A stretch of 64,000 nt of DNA from contig OY979722.1 of assembly GCA_963855995.1 (NCBI GenBank), positions 4,030,001-4,094,000 on the forward strand. Direction: 5' to 3'. This document shows positions 22,336 through 34,285 of the stretch, in pieces. This stretch comes from Muricea muricata. Its lineage: Eukaryota; Cnidaria; Anthozoa; Malacalcyonacea; Plexauridae. The stretch's first letter is position 1, and each line of letters starts with the position of its first letter. Below the pieces are notes generated by a model that had not been told where the DNA came from, made no database searches, and saw nothing but the letters and a program-made list of their open reading frames with translations. A program made the position numbers and the translations under genes.

Positions 22336-22852
22336 ATGGTATGTAAAACTTTATTTAACGACGCTAGCTCCATGAGCAAATGCTGGTTTCCGTGGAGAAC
22401 GTCTTAACATATAATTATTTACAAAATATCTACCTATTACTAAAGTACATTAGTCCCGAGATTTTAAAAAGACATTCGCCCCCTGGTTTTTGCAAAAAAG
22501 TTTTTAATATGGCTTGGTTATTTTCGGGGAAAAAATCAAAAATAAAATAGGCTTTTTTTCGCCTGTGGACGCAAGGATTTGTAAAAATAATGTGGAAATG
22601 TTTCTTCTAGCAGGTAAGAATCTCGAAACTTTCAATTTTATGTCGTTTTACTGGCTAACTTTGCATTTTGATTCCCAAAGTTTACAGAAATGCGTCAAAA
22701 ATTTTGTCAAACACTGATGCAAAGTTTGTTTATTTACTGGGTATATCCGTACAAACAGTTCTGTCTTCAGCATCAGGCACTGACTTTTACTTTAATAGAG
22801 CTATTTTTGATGTTATCTATATAGACAACAAGTTTTCCTTGATGAATGCTTA
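22336..22852. other. no gene recognised
   Basis: AT-rich, with only short open frames lacking recognisable motifs. Confidence 0.4.
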
Positions 22853-23331
22853 TACAACCATTTGCAAGCTACCGTTAACCGTGCATTCAAAACAACGTTT
22901 TAAAAAGTTATGAAGAGCATGTTAGTCAGTTGAAACTTATTAGTTTCAGCTGTCAAACTTGTAAGTTTTGAACGCGTAACTTGTAGTTTTGTGCGCGTAA
23001 CTTGAAGTTTTGGTGCCGTAACTTGTAGTTTTGATGCCATAACTTGTAGTTTTGGTGCCATAACTTGTAGTTTTGATGCCGTAACTTGTAGTTTTGAAGT
23101 TACGACATCAAAACTACAAGTTATGGTATCAAAACTACAAGTTATGGCATCAAAACTACAAGTTACGGCACCAAAACTTCAAGTTACGCGCACAAAACTA
23201 CAAGTTACGCGTTCAAAACTTACAAGTTTGACAGCTGAAACTAATAAGTTTCAACTGACTAACATGCTCTTCATAACTTTTTAAAACGTTGTTTTGAATG
23301 CACGGTTAACGGTAGCTTGCAAATGGTTGTA
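22853..23331. repeat. 479-bp foldback palindrome with 21-bp internal repeats
   Basis: TACAACCATTTGCAAGC at the left end is mirrored at the right end. The arms pair almost continuously (for example GAAGAGCATGTTAGTCAG and its complement). The inner half of each arm is made of about six units of GTAACTTGTAGTTTTGATGC type, alternating GATGCC/GGTGCC, inverted in the right arm. TA lies at both outer ends, compatible with a TA-targeting (Tc1/mariner-like) foldback MITE starting CAACC. Non-coding. Confidence 0.85.
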
Positions 23332-23497
23332 GTTATGTATCCATGATTTAATGTTTGCCATTTGCAGTTTGATACTAAACAATCTCTCTGACTCTGTGCC
23401 TGATAAAAACATTTATGCCTCTGTTGGCATAGTAATTGTAGATTGAAGTGTATTTAAACAGACAAGTAATTCAGCTTGTTTTTGAAAATGCAATGTA
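23332..23497. other. spacer between two repeat elements
   Basis: Short AT-rich stretch with no recognised content, between the foldback palindrome and the composite array. Confidence 0.4.
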
Positions 23498-23752
23498 CAA
23501 TCACTTTCAAAAGTGTTGGGACACATCAAGATTTTCACTAAAATATTGTAAAATCTCCACCCCCCTCGCCCCCTATCCAATGTTGAGTCGTGGCTGCCAC
23601 ATATTTGTGTTGGCCATTGATACTCAAACATCAAACCCAACATTGAATGGGGGAGCGGGGGAGGGGGAGGTCAAATTTTTTGACGGGATAATTGTGGAAA
23701 GGCAAATGTAAGGTGAAACCGTTGGTGTCCCAACTACTTTTGAAAGTGATTG
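23498..23752. repeat. 255-bp inverted-repeat module, copy 1
   Basis: Terminal inverted repeat about 28 bp with one small interruption (GTGTTGGGACAC against GTGTCCCAACTAC). The interior carries a C-run (CCCCCCTCGCCCCC) opposite a G-run (GGGGGAGCGGGGGAGG) and CCAATGTTGAG mirrored by CCCAACATTG, so much of the module can fold. The left outer neighbour is TA. Confidence 0.85.
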
Positions 23753-25476
23753 TCTGAGCGGCTCAGCAAACTCTCGAACTTTGTCTCATTTTAACAAGAC
23801 ATCTTTAAGTAATTCGGGTAATGATTTTTATTGTGTACCTCCGAAATTGTTTAATAACATCTACTTACAGTTGTACATGCTTTATTTTATCAATATATTT
23901 GAAATAATAAATAAAGAAATGCCGTTTAGTACAGGCATATATTATTGTCCCTCCTACATATGACGTATTCGTAGTAAAATATGCATAGCGATATGATGTT
24001 TGAAGCCGAACTTTTTCGACGCATGAGTTTAGTGTATGTTTATCTGTTAAACCAACTATGGCATGCACTATTGTTTAAGATGCATAGCAAGTTGAATATA
24101 TAACACGTAAATCATTTGCATATTTTACGCAAATTTTGAAAACATAAGTGAATAATATTTCACCTGTCTCGCTATGAGGAATTTTAAGTGAACGTTTTGC
24201 CCCTGGAGGTGAACAAAAATTTGGGTTTTTGATGGATGACGACCTTCACAGACGGGAAAGATAATAGAACGGCGTGAATAATGTTTATATGACATAACTT
24301 TTAGCCTTGAAAGTTCGCCACACTCCAGTCCAATGAAGAATATAATATTGTCATATTGTGAAAGGATAACTGGAGAACCAAGCCATTACGAAAGGCAAAG
24401 AGCAGGAACATTTGATAAAGTTTATGCAGGAGTACATAAAACTATTACTGGACACCAAATACCCTCATTAACAATATTAATAAAGTGACATATAATTCTT
24501 ACTAATGAGATTGCTCACGGTTGACACATTTTACCGCACACAATTTTAACGTTTTTTGCCAACAGTAAAGCGTTAAGTTTCTAAATATTTTAACAAACAT
24601 GTGGCAATAGTGTCCAGAATACACATTTCTTGATATGGTAATCTTAACTTGTCAGGAAACTTTGTAAATAGTAGGAAATAGAACGGTTGACACCTAAATC
24701 TAAAAATGTCTATTTGAGATATCGTTTCTATTCTGAAATAAAAGTGTCAACCGTGCTAAAACTTAAGTAAGGAGCTTATGGCTGTTCATTTTTAGCATTA
24801 TTATTGTTTCGTGCACTCAAGATAATGTATTCAATTTCAAACTTCGTTCAAATCTTTTTATACGGTCGTTATTTCAGATTTTGTGAGTGTCAACCGTGCT
24901 GTGTCAACCGTAGTGACAACCACTTGCGCATGCAATCAATGAAATGTGATCTTATATACCGGAAGGCATTGAAAAGATTGCATCCGATGTATGAAACATC
25001 AATTCTATGGTATTGTACTGACTAAACATTGTCAAATAGATATTTCTGCGAATAAGAGCACCCGACGTTTAACATTTTAATCTCCATTACTGTTTACTTT
25101 CGCAAGAGTACAATAACCGGAAGTTGACTGCCATCTGCTAATGCAAGACGTACTGTATTATAATTAAAGAGAAAATACTCTTTCCTCATTCCACTGATAT
25201 CTATGATGATAAATTAGACTATTCTAATTCATAGCAGCAAGCTAGAATGAAATACTTGAATTTAAACATATTGTATTGCACATATATGCTAACCCCAATA
25301 CGCAATATTCTATTAATTATTAACTTAGTGACCTTTTGTTCCAAATTGTCTGTTCGGAAACCCTACATAATCTATTTATCCGAAAATTGTGTTCTGGCAT
25401 ACATACGTGTTAATATTTCAAAGCTACTTTTGTTTAGAACATGGAAAGTTGTAATAGGGTGTTATTTCACTACAGA
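23753..25476. repeat. 1724-bp spacer of the composite array (first of four)
   Basis: Starts TCTGAG and ends CTACAGA. Further copies lie at 25732-27455, 27711-29434 and 29690-31413. It contains only short open frames (60-73 codons), identical in every copy and without known motifs. Five copies of a 10-bp motif cluster within 393 bp: CGGTTGACAC at 24518 and 24684, and its complement GTGTCAACCG at 24744, 24887 and 24901. Probably non-coding. Confidence 0.8.
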
Positions 25477-25731
25477 CAATCACTTTCAAAAGTGTTGGGA
25501 CACATCAAGATTTTCACTAAAATATTGTAAAATCTCCACCCCCCTCGCCCCCTATCCAATGTTGAGTCGTGGCTGCCACATATTTGTGTTGGCCATTGAT
25601 ACTCAAACATCAAACCCAACATTGAATGGGGGAGCGGGGGAGGGGGAGGTCAAATTTTTTGACGGGATAATTGTGGAAAGGCAAATGTAAGGTGAAACCG
25701 TTGGTGTCCCAACTACTTTTGAAAGTGATTG
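25477..25731. repeat. 255-bp inverted-repeat module, copy 2
   Basis: Same module, 1979 bp downstream of copy 1, flanked by ...CTACAGA and TCTGAGC.... Confidence 0.85.
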
Positions 25732-27455
25732 TCTGAGCGGCTCAGCAAACTCTCGAACTTTGTCTCATTTTAACAAGACATCTTTAAGTAATTCGGGTAA
25801 TGATTTTTATTGTGTACCTCCGAAATTGTTTAATAACATCTACTTACAGTTGTACATGCTTTATTTTATCAATATATTTGAAATAATAAATAAAGAAATG
25901 CCGTTTAGTACAGGCATATATTATTGTCCCTCCTACATATGACGTATTCGTAGTAAAATATGCATAGCGATATGATGTTTGAAGCCGAACTTTTTCGACG
26001 CATGAGTTTAGTGTATGTTTATCTGTTAAACCAACTATGGCATGCACTATTGTTTAAGATGCATAGCAAGTTGAATATATAACACGTAAATCATTTGCAT
26101 ATTTTACGCAAATTTTGAAAACATAAGTGAATAATATTTCACCTGTCTCGCTATGAGGAATTTTAAGTGAACGTTTTGCCCCTGGAGGTGAACAAAAATT
26201 TGGGTTTTTGATGGATGACGACCTTCACAGACGGGAAAGATAATAGAACGGCGTGAATAATGTTTATATGACATAACTTTTAGCCTTGAAAGTTCGCCAC
26301 ACTCCAGTCCAATGAAGAATATAATATTGTCATATTGTGAAAGGATAACTGGAGAACCAAGCCATTACGAAAGGCAAAGAGCAGGAACATTTGATAAAGT
26401 TTATGCAGGAGTACATAAAACTATTACTGGACACCAAATACCCTCATTAACAATATTAATAAAGTGACATATAATTCTTACTAATGAGATTGCTCACGGT
26501 TGACACATTTTACCGCACACAATTTTAACGTTTTTTGCCAACAGTAAAGCGTTAAGTTTCTAAATATTTTAACAAACATGTGGCAATAGTGTCCAGAATA
26601 CACATTTCTTGATATGGTAATCTTAACTTGTCAGGAAACTTTGTAAATAGTAGGAAATAGAACGGTTGACACCTAAATCTAAAAATGTCTATTTGAGATA
26701 TCGTTTCTATTCTGAAATAAAAGTGTCAACCGTGCTAAAACTTAAGTAAGGAGCTTATGGCTGTTCATTTTTAGCATTATTATTGTTTCGTGCACTCAAG
26801 ATAATGTATTCAATTTCAAACTTCGTTCAAATCTTTTTATACGGTCGTTATTTCAGATTTTGTGAGTGTCAACCGTGCTGTGTCAACCGTAGTGACAACC
26901 ACTTGCGCATGCAATCAATGAAATGTGATCTTATATACCGGAAGGCATTGAAAAGATTGCATCCGATGTATGAAACATCAATTCTATGGTATTGTACTGA
27001 CTAAACATTGTCAAATAGATATTTCTGCGAATAAGAGCACCCGACGTTTAACATTTTAATCTCCATTACTGTTTACTTTCGCAAGAGTACAATAACCGGA
27101 AGTTGACTGCCATCTGCTAATGCAAGACGTACTGTATTATAATTAAAGAGAAAATACTCTTTCCTCATTCCACTGATATCTATGATGATAAATTAGACTA
27201 TTCTAATTCATAGCAGCAAGCTAGAATGAAATACTTGAATTTAAACATATTGTATTGCACATATATGCTAACCCCAATACGCAATATTCTATTAATTATT
27301 AACTTAGTGACCTTTTGTTCCAAATTGTCTGTTCGGAAACCCTACATAATCTATTTATCCGAAAATTGTGTTCTGGCATACATACGTGTTAATATTTCAA
27401 AGCTACTTTTGTTTAGAACATGGAAAGTTGTAATAGGGTGTTATTTCACTACAGA

Positions 27456-27710
27456 CAATCACTTTCAAAAGTGTTGGGACACATCAAGATTTTCACTAAA
27501 ATATTGTAAAATCTCCACCCCCCTCGCCCCCTATCCAATGTTGAGTCGTGGCTGCCACATATTTGTGTTGGCCATTGATACTCAAACATCAAACCCAACA
27601 TTGAATGGGGGAGCGGGGGAGGGGGAGGTCAAATTTTTTGACGGGATAATTGTGGAAAGGCAAATGTAAGGTGAAACCGTTGGTGTCCCAACTACTTTTG
27701 AAAGTGATTG
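27456..27710. repeat. 255-bp inverted-repeat module, copy 3
   Basis: Same module, 1979 bp downstream of copy 2, apparently identical to copies 1 and 2. Confidence 0.85.
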
Positions 27711-29434
27711 TCTGAGCGGCTCAGCAAACTCTCGAACTTTGTCTCATTTTAACAAGACATCTTTAAGTAATTCGGGTAATGATTTTTATTGTGTACCTCC
27801 GAAATTGTTTAATAACATCTACTTACAGTTGTACATGCTTTATTTTATCAATATATTTGAAATAATAAATAAAGAAATGCCGTTTAGTACAGGCATATAT
27901 TATTGTCCCTCCTACATATGACGTATTCGTAGTAAAATATGCATAGCGATATGATGTTTGAAGCCGAACTTTTTCGACGCATGAGTTTAGTGTATGTTTA
28001 TCTGTTAAACCAACTATGGCATGCACTATTGTTTAAGATGCATAGCAAGTTGAATATATAACACGTAAATCATTTGCATATTTTACGCAAATTTTGAAAA
28101 CATAAGTGAATAATATTTCACCTGTCTCGCTATGAGGAATTTTAAGTGAACGTTTTGCCCCTGGAGGTGAACAAAAATTTGGGTTTTTGATGGATGACGA
28201 CCTTCACAGACGGGAAAGATAATAGAACGGCGTGAATAATGTTTATATGACATAACTTTTAGCCTTGAAAGTTCGCCACACTCCAGTCCAATGAAGAATA
28301 TAATATTGTCATATTGTGAAAGGATAACTGGAGAACCAAGCCATTACGAAAGGCAAAGAGCAGGAACATTTGATAAAGTTTATGCAGGAGTACATAAAAC
28401 TATTACTGGACACCAAATACCCTCATTAACAATATTAATAAAGTGACATATAATTCTTACTAATGAGATTGCTCACGGTTGACACATTTTACCGCACACA
28501 ATTTTAACGTTTTTTGCCAACAGTAAAGCGTTAAGTTTCTAAATATTTTAACAAACATGTGGCAATAGTGTCCAGAATACACATTTCTTGATATGGTAAT
28601 CTTAACTTGTCAGGAAACTTTGTAAATAGTAGGAAATAGAACGGTTGACACCTAAATCTAAAAATGTCTATTTGAGATATCGTTTCTATTCTGAAATAAA
28701 AGTGTCAACCGTGCTAAAACTTAAGTAAGGAGCTTATGGCTGTTCATTTTTAGCATTATTATTGTTTCGTGCACTCAAGATAATGTATTCAATTTCAAAC
28801 TTCGTTCAAATCTTTTTATACGGTCGTTATTTCAGATTTTGTGAGTGTCAACCGTGCTGTGTCAACCGTAGTGACAACCACTTGCGCATGCAATCAATGA
28901 AATGTGATCTTATATACCGGAAGGCATTGAAAAGATTGCATCCGATGTATGAAACATCAATTCTATGGTATTGTACTGACTAAACATTGTCAAATAGATA
29001 TTTCTGCGAATAAGAGCACCCGACGTTTAACATTTTAATCTCCATTACTGTTTACTTTCGCAAGAGTACAATAACCGGAAGTTGACTGCCATCTGCTAAT
29101 GCAAGACGTACTGTATTATAATTAAAGAGAAAATACTCTTTCCTCATTCCACTGATATCTATGATGATAAATTAGACTATTCTAATTCATAGCAGCAAGC
29201 TAGAATGAAATACTTGAATTTAAACATATTGTATTGCACATATATGCTAACCCCAATACGCAATATTCTATTAATTATTAACTTAGTGACCTTTTGTTCC
29301 AAATTGTCTGTTCGGAAACCCTACATAATCTATTTATCCGAAAATTGTGTTCTGGCATACATACGTGTTAATATTTCAAAGCTACTTTTGTTTAGAACAT
29401 GGAAAGTTGTAATAGGGTGTTATTTCACTACAGA

Positions 29435-29689
29435 CAATCACTTTCAAAAGTGTTGGGACACATCAAGATTTTCACTAAAATATTGTAAAATCTCCACCCC
29501 CCTCGCCCCCTATCCAATGTTGAGTCGTGGCTGCCACATATTTGTGTTGGCCATTGATACTCAAACATCAAACCCAACATTGAATGGGGGAGCGGGGGAG
29601 GGGGAGGTCAAATTTTTTGACGGGATAATTGTGGAAAGGCAAATGTAAGGTGAAACCGTTGGTGTCCCAACTACTTTTGAAAGTGATTG
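29435..29689. repeat. 255-bp inverted-repeat module, copy 4
   Basis: Same module, 1979 bp downstream of copy 3, apparently identical to copies 1-3. Confidence 0.85.
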
Positions 29690-31413
29690 TCTGAGCGGCT
29701 CAGCAAACTCTCGAACTTTGTCTCATTTTAACAAGACATCTTTAAGTAATTCGGGTAATGATTTTTATTGTGTACCTCCGAAATTGTTTAATAACATCTA
29801 CTTACAGTTGTACATGCTTTATTTTATCAATATATTTGAAATAATAAATAAAGAAATGCCGTTTAGTACAGGCATATATTATTGTCCCTCCTACATATGA
29901 CGTATTCGTAGTAAAATATGCATAGCGATATGATGTTTGAAGCCGAACTTTTTCGACGCATGAGTTTAGTGTATGTTTATCTGTTAAACCAACTATGGCA
30001 TGCACTATTGTTTAAGATGCATAGCAAGTTGAATATATAACACGTAAATCATTTGCATATTTTACGCAAATTTTGAAAACATAAGTGAATAATATTTCAC
30101 CTGTCTCGCTATGAGGAATTTTAAGTGAACGTTTTGCCCCTGGAGGTGAACAAAAATTTGGGTTTTTGATGGATGACGACCTTCACAGACGGGAAAGATA
30201 ATAGAACGGCGTGAATAATGTTTATATGACATAACTTTTAGCCTTGAAAGTTCGCCACACTCCAGTCCAATGAAGAATATAATATTGTCATATTGTGAAA
30301 GGATAACTGGAGAACCAAGCCATTACGAAAGGCAAAGAGCAGGAACATTTGATAAAGTTTATGCAGGAGTACATAAAACTATTACTGGACACCAAATACC
30401 CTCATTAACAATATTAATAAAGTGACATATAATTCTTACTAATGAGATTGCTCACGGTTGACACATTTTACCGCACACAATTTTAACGTTTTTTGCCAAC
30501 AGTAAAGCGTTAAGTTTCTAAATATTTTAACAAACATGTGGCAATAGTGTCCAGAATACACATTTCTTGATATGGTAATCTTAACTTGTCAGGAAACTTT
30601 GTAAATAGTAGGAAATAGAACGGTTGACACCTAAATCTAAAAATGTCTATTTGAGATATCGTTTCTATTCTGAAATAAAAGTGTCAACCGTGCTAAAACT
30701 TAAGTAAGGAGCTTATGGCTGTTCATTTTTAGCATTATTATTGTTTCGTGCACTCAAGATAATGTATTCAATTTCAAACTTCGTTCAAATCTTTTTATAC
30801 GGTCGTTATTTCAGATTTTGTGAGTGTCAACCGTGCTGTGTCAACCGTAGTGACAACCACTTGCGCATGCAATCAATGAAATGTGATCTTATATACCGGA
30901 AGGCATTGAAAAGATTGCATCCGATGTATGAAACATCAATTCTATGGTATTGTACTGACTAAACATTGTCAAATAGATATTTCTGCGAATAAGAGCACCC
31001 GACGTTTAACATTTTAATCTCCATTACTGTTTACTTTCGCAAGAGTACAATAACCGGAAGTTGACTGCCATCTGCTAATGCAAGACGTACTGTATTATAA
31101 TTAAAGAGAAAATACTCTTTCCTCATTCCACTGATATCTATGATGATAAATTAGACTATTCTAATTCATAGCAGCAAGCTAGAATGAAATACTTGAATTT
31201 AAACATATTGTATTGCACATATATGCTAACCCCAATACGCAATATTCTATTAATTATTAACTTAGTGACCTTTTGTTCCAAATTGTCTGTTCGGAAACCC
31301 TACATAATCTATTTATCCGAAAATTGTGTTCTGGCATACATACGTGTTAATATTTCAAAGCTACTTTTGTTTAGAACATGGAAAGTTGTAATAGGGTGTT
31401 ATTTCACTACAGA

Positions 31414-31668
31414 CAATCACTTTCAAAAGTGTTGGGACACATCAAGATTTTCACTAAAATATTGTAAAATCTCCACCCCCCTCGCCCCCTATCCAATGTT
31501 GAGTCGTGGCTGCCACATATTTGTGTTGGCCATTGATACTCAAACATCAAACCCAACATTGAATGGGGGAGCGGGGGAGGGGGAGGTCAAATTTTTTGAA
31601 GGGGTAATTGTGGAAAGGCAAATGTAAGGTGAAACCGTTGGTGTCCCAACTACTTTTGAAAGTGATTG
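31414..31668. repeat. 255-bp inverted-repeat module, copy 5 (variant, right terminal)
   Basis: Differs from the others around 31601-31607 and is followed by TA rather than TCTG. This identifies it as the original right end of the composite element. Confidence 0.85.
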
Positions 31669-31815
31669 TAGTGTCAGTCGTGCATAAGATAACATTTTGG
31701 GTGATGTCTATAAACCGCATAAAATTTACAGTGTGCTGTTTGTTTTTCCTTTTTTGAGTAATGTGTTGGGTAAGATACATGATTATGGACCTCATTTCTT
31801 ATTTTGCTGTCTAAC

Positions 31816-31963
31816 CATAAGGGGCCCAAAAATGTCTGGTAATTTCGTGCACCGCAAGCGCGAGCGGTAGCGTATTGTTTGCATATTTAAAATATATGTA
31901 AACAATACGCTACAGCCCGCGCTTGCGGTGCACGAAATTACCAGACATTTTTGGCCGCCTATG
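31816..31963. repeat. 148-bp foldback MITE, CATAGGCGGCC family, copy 1
   Basis: The left half (CATAAGGGGCCCAAAAATG ... GCGTATTGTTTGCATAT) is mirrored by the right half to GGCCGCCTATG. It is flanked by a 7-bp direct repeat GTCTAAC (31809-31815 and 31964-31970). Nearly the whole element can form one hairpin containing GTGCACCGCAAGCGCG. Non-coding. Confidence 0.88.
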
Positions 31964-31970
31964 GTCTAAC

Positions 31971-32639
31971 ACCAGATGGTTATTCGTCATGGGGAGTGCT
32001 GGACACTCAGTGGTTATAGTTATTGCCTTGCATGTTTCTATAAATTAATTGAGCACAAACAAGGTGGTAAATTTGTTTCTCATTTTATTACAGATTTTAA
32101 TGTGATGTAACAAGAACTAGAGCAAAACACTCCTACTGTAACATATTATGTATTCTAATGTGTAAAGTCGACATAGATATATGTCATACATGTGTAATAT
32201 TTTGTACAGTACAACTTTTTTCTTCAAATGCACTAATAATCTGTTATCAATACCACATCAAAATTGAGAAGAGATCAGAAAAGCCCATTCGGACAACACA
32301 GTGATAGTTATGTCATAGTCACATAAGTATACAATGTAGTTTTAGGCATTATTCTAATTTCAGAAAATATCTGCACCACCAATACAAAGATGAGAGATTC
32401 ATGTTATCCTCTTAACCATCAGATGATTTAGCATTTTTACTATAATAATATGATATCTTCATCCCATTAAAGGGAGCATACATTGCTCAACTGGAGTTCA
32501 AATTACTCTTGCTAAATGTGGAGTTGGTGTTTTCTTCAATGGCTCATTGTTACTTGAAATTACTAAACTTTGAATTTTTTTCAATGTAAATAATACAATT
32601 ATGAAGTTTATCACTGTGGATTAGTTTTGTAGTCAACAA
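31971..32639. other. no gene recognised
   Basis: AT-rich flank of the BEL/Pao remnant. I saw no open frame or repeat of note. Confidence 0.4.
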
Positions 32640-33395
32640 GAATGCATTATTTAATGTGGAGAATTTTTCGTCTTTTGGCCTCCGTTCGTCTGATCATTCT
32701 CATCCTCGCAACATTTAACCTCGTCCAAGGACTCCACAAGTCCTCCGAAGGAAGAAATCCTCCGCTAGGATTTTTGTTGACTCTTCCTTGAAAGCAACCG
32801 CCTGTTCTTCTTCGTCCCCACCTCCTTGAATGTCATCAGCATACGTATCTTCGAGCAGAGACTTAGTGGTTTCAGGATATCGGTCCGTATATTCCGAGAC
32901 GTGTTTTTGCATTGTAGCCCCCAGGATGTATGGACTCGATGTAGCACCGAAAATCACACGCGTAAAACGGTAATCTGTCACGTTTCGCTCTTCCAAGTTG
33001 TCGTACCATAGAATTCGTTGTGCATCTCGATCTTTTTCATGCACCCAAATTTGCAAAAATGCTTTTTGGATGTCCCCAGAGACACAGAATTTTCTGAACC
33101 TATTTCGGATCAATATGTCGAACAGCAACGGTTGGAGTGGAGGTCCAGTTTGCAGGCAATCATTTAAGGATGGACTCTTAGCATTGGTTTTTGAGGAACA
33201 GTCATAGACTATTCTCATCTTGGTGGTTTCTGCCTTTTCTCGAACTACAGCCTGGTGGGGTACATAATGAACTTTCTCCCCCGTAAAATTTCTCGGCACA
33301 GGCTCAATGATTCCTTCTTTGATCTGTTCATGCATGATTCGGTCGTACTCTTTCAGTTTCCCTATACGTTCCAACCTTTTCACGGTGTCCTCCAA
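32640..33395 (-). pseudogene. BEL/Pao reverse transcriptase, truncated
   Basis: A 226-codon minus frame (32715-33395). It starts in the RT thumb-proximal linker (LERIGKLKEYDRIMHEQI), continues with IVYDCSSK, SLNDCLQTGPPLQPLLFD and GDIQKAFLQI (first catalytic Asp), then FGATSSP, and the catalytic box TYADDI. BEL elements normally carry YVDD or a close variant, so the box looks intact. After 32715 the reading shifts and continues briefly, then ends at about 32640. The RNase H, integrase and 3' LTR are absent. The upstream protease and gag lie in other frames, so the polyprotein is broken. Old endogenous copy. Confidence 0.85.
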
Positions 33396-34285
33396 TCTAG
33401 CTTTTGATAGGTTTTGGTTAATAGGGAGTGGAACTTGACCTTCCTTCCAAGGCAGTCTTGTCTCATAGTGTCCGTCTTGATTCGCGTCAATTGTTCAAGA
33501 AAATCTTCATGAATTTGAGCATTATCTGATTTGGCATCAGTAACTCCAAGTATGTCGAGGTTACACGGCTTCGTAAACTCATCGGTAGTAGACTGCAAGA
33601 AGAATTGTTTCTCAACTTGGCATTCTGATTCTGCATGCTGCCCATACATGGTCCAACCAAGCTTGGTGAATTCTGCTCCTGGATCTTTATCTGGACTATT
33701 TCCAAGTACTGGCGGCTCTGTCGTTCGGATCCTTTGGTAATCAGCTGCTCCAAAAATATTATGAACCGGCATCATTTCACCTTTCGTTTCCTCTTTGCTT
33801 GTGAGACGTGGAAACCCTTGCTTCAGTTTGCTAACATTCGGATTGGGTAAGTAAGTCAACACGTCTTTTTCAGCGTTGATAAACTTCACATCCAATGAAA
33901 CCTCTTCGACTGCTTTCGATTCAATTTAACGTTGTAAATTTCAACATCCTTTTCCATTGTACCAAACATCTGCTCGATGCATCGACGCTCCCTTCGCACT
34001 GGTTTGCTCAGTAATCACTTTCGTACAGATACACGAGCTCCAAGCGCCAGTATCAATCATTACTCGAACTGTCTTTGTTCCGACCCTAGCAAGAACAGTC
34101 CCGTGTAGTGTCGTTGTTTTCTCGAAGTATGAACTCATGCCTTTCTCAGCTTTCGAACTTTTTGCAGGATCAACCGTAGCATCTTTCTCTTCACAAAGAG
34201 AAGTGTGGTGCTTTCTTTCACATTTTTTGCAGCCTCGAGATTTGTATTCAGCGGCTGTATGCCCGTCCCTGTACAGTTGTAACAC
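33380..34285 (-). pseudogene. BEL/Pao aspartic protease and linker, frameshifted
   Basis: Two minus frames. The upstream one (33941-34285) finishes the gag zinc-knuckle region (CKKCERKHHTSLC) and carries the retropepsin motif VMIDTGAWSSCI, with the catalytic Asp-Thr-Gly present and Ala following in place of the usual Ser. The downstream one (33380-33895) has LPNPNVSKL, HNIFGAADYQRI, EFTKLGWTMYGQ and DFLEQLTRI, the linker between protease and RT in Pao-type elements. A frame change lies between them at about 33900-33940. The protein cannot be made as one chain here. Confidence 0.8.

Larger units (their letters stand above)
23498..31668. mobile_element. composite tandem array: (255-bp IR module + 1724-bp spacer) x4 + module
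   Basis: A 1979-bp unit repeats four times with almost no differences, followed by one more 255-bp module. Module ends are inverted repeats (CAATCACTTTCAAAAG ... CTTTTGAAAGTGATTG). The whole block is flanked by TA at 23496-23497 and 31669-31670. Internal modules are instead flanked by spacer ends ...CAGA and TCTG.... The last module differs from the other four at a few bases near 31601 (TTGAAGGGGTAA against TTGACGGGATAA). The likely history is one TA-inserted element of the form module-spacer-module, then amplification by unequal exchange between modules. No recognisable protein is encoded. An assembly artefact must also be excluded. Confidence 0.85.

Noticed and set aside
25247..31627. 147-codon frame repeated four times in the composite array
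   Set aside because: It runs from the spacer into the 255-bp inverted-repeat module and has no domain or protein-like constraint. Identity between copies follows from the recent tandem amplification.
23498..31668. Dismissing the identical tandem copies as an assembly error
   Set aside because: It cannot be excluded from sequence alone, but the variant terminal module and TA flanks fit a biological history, so I kept it with a request for long-read checking.
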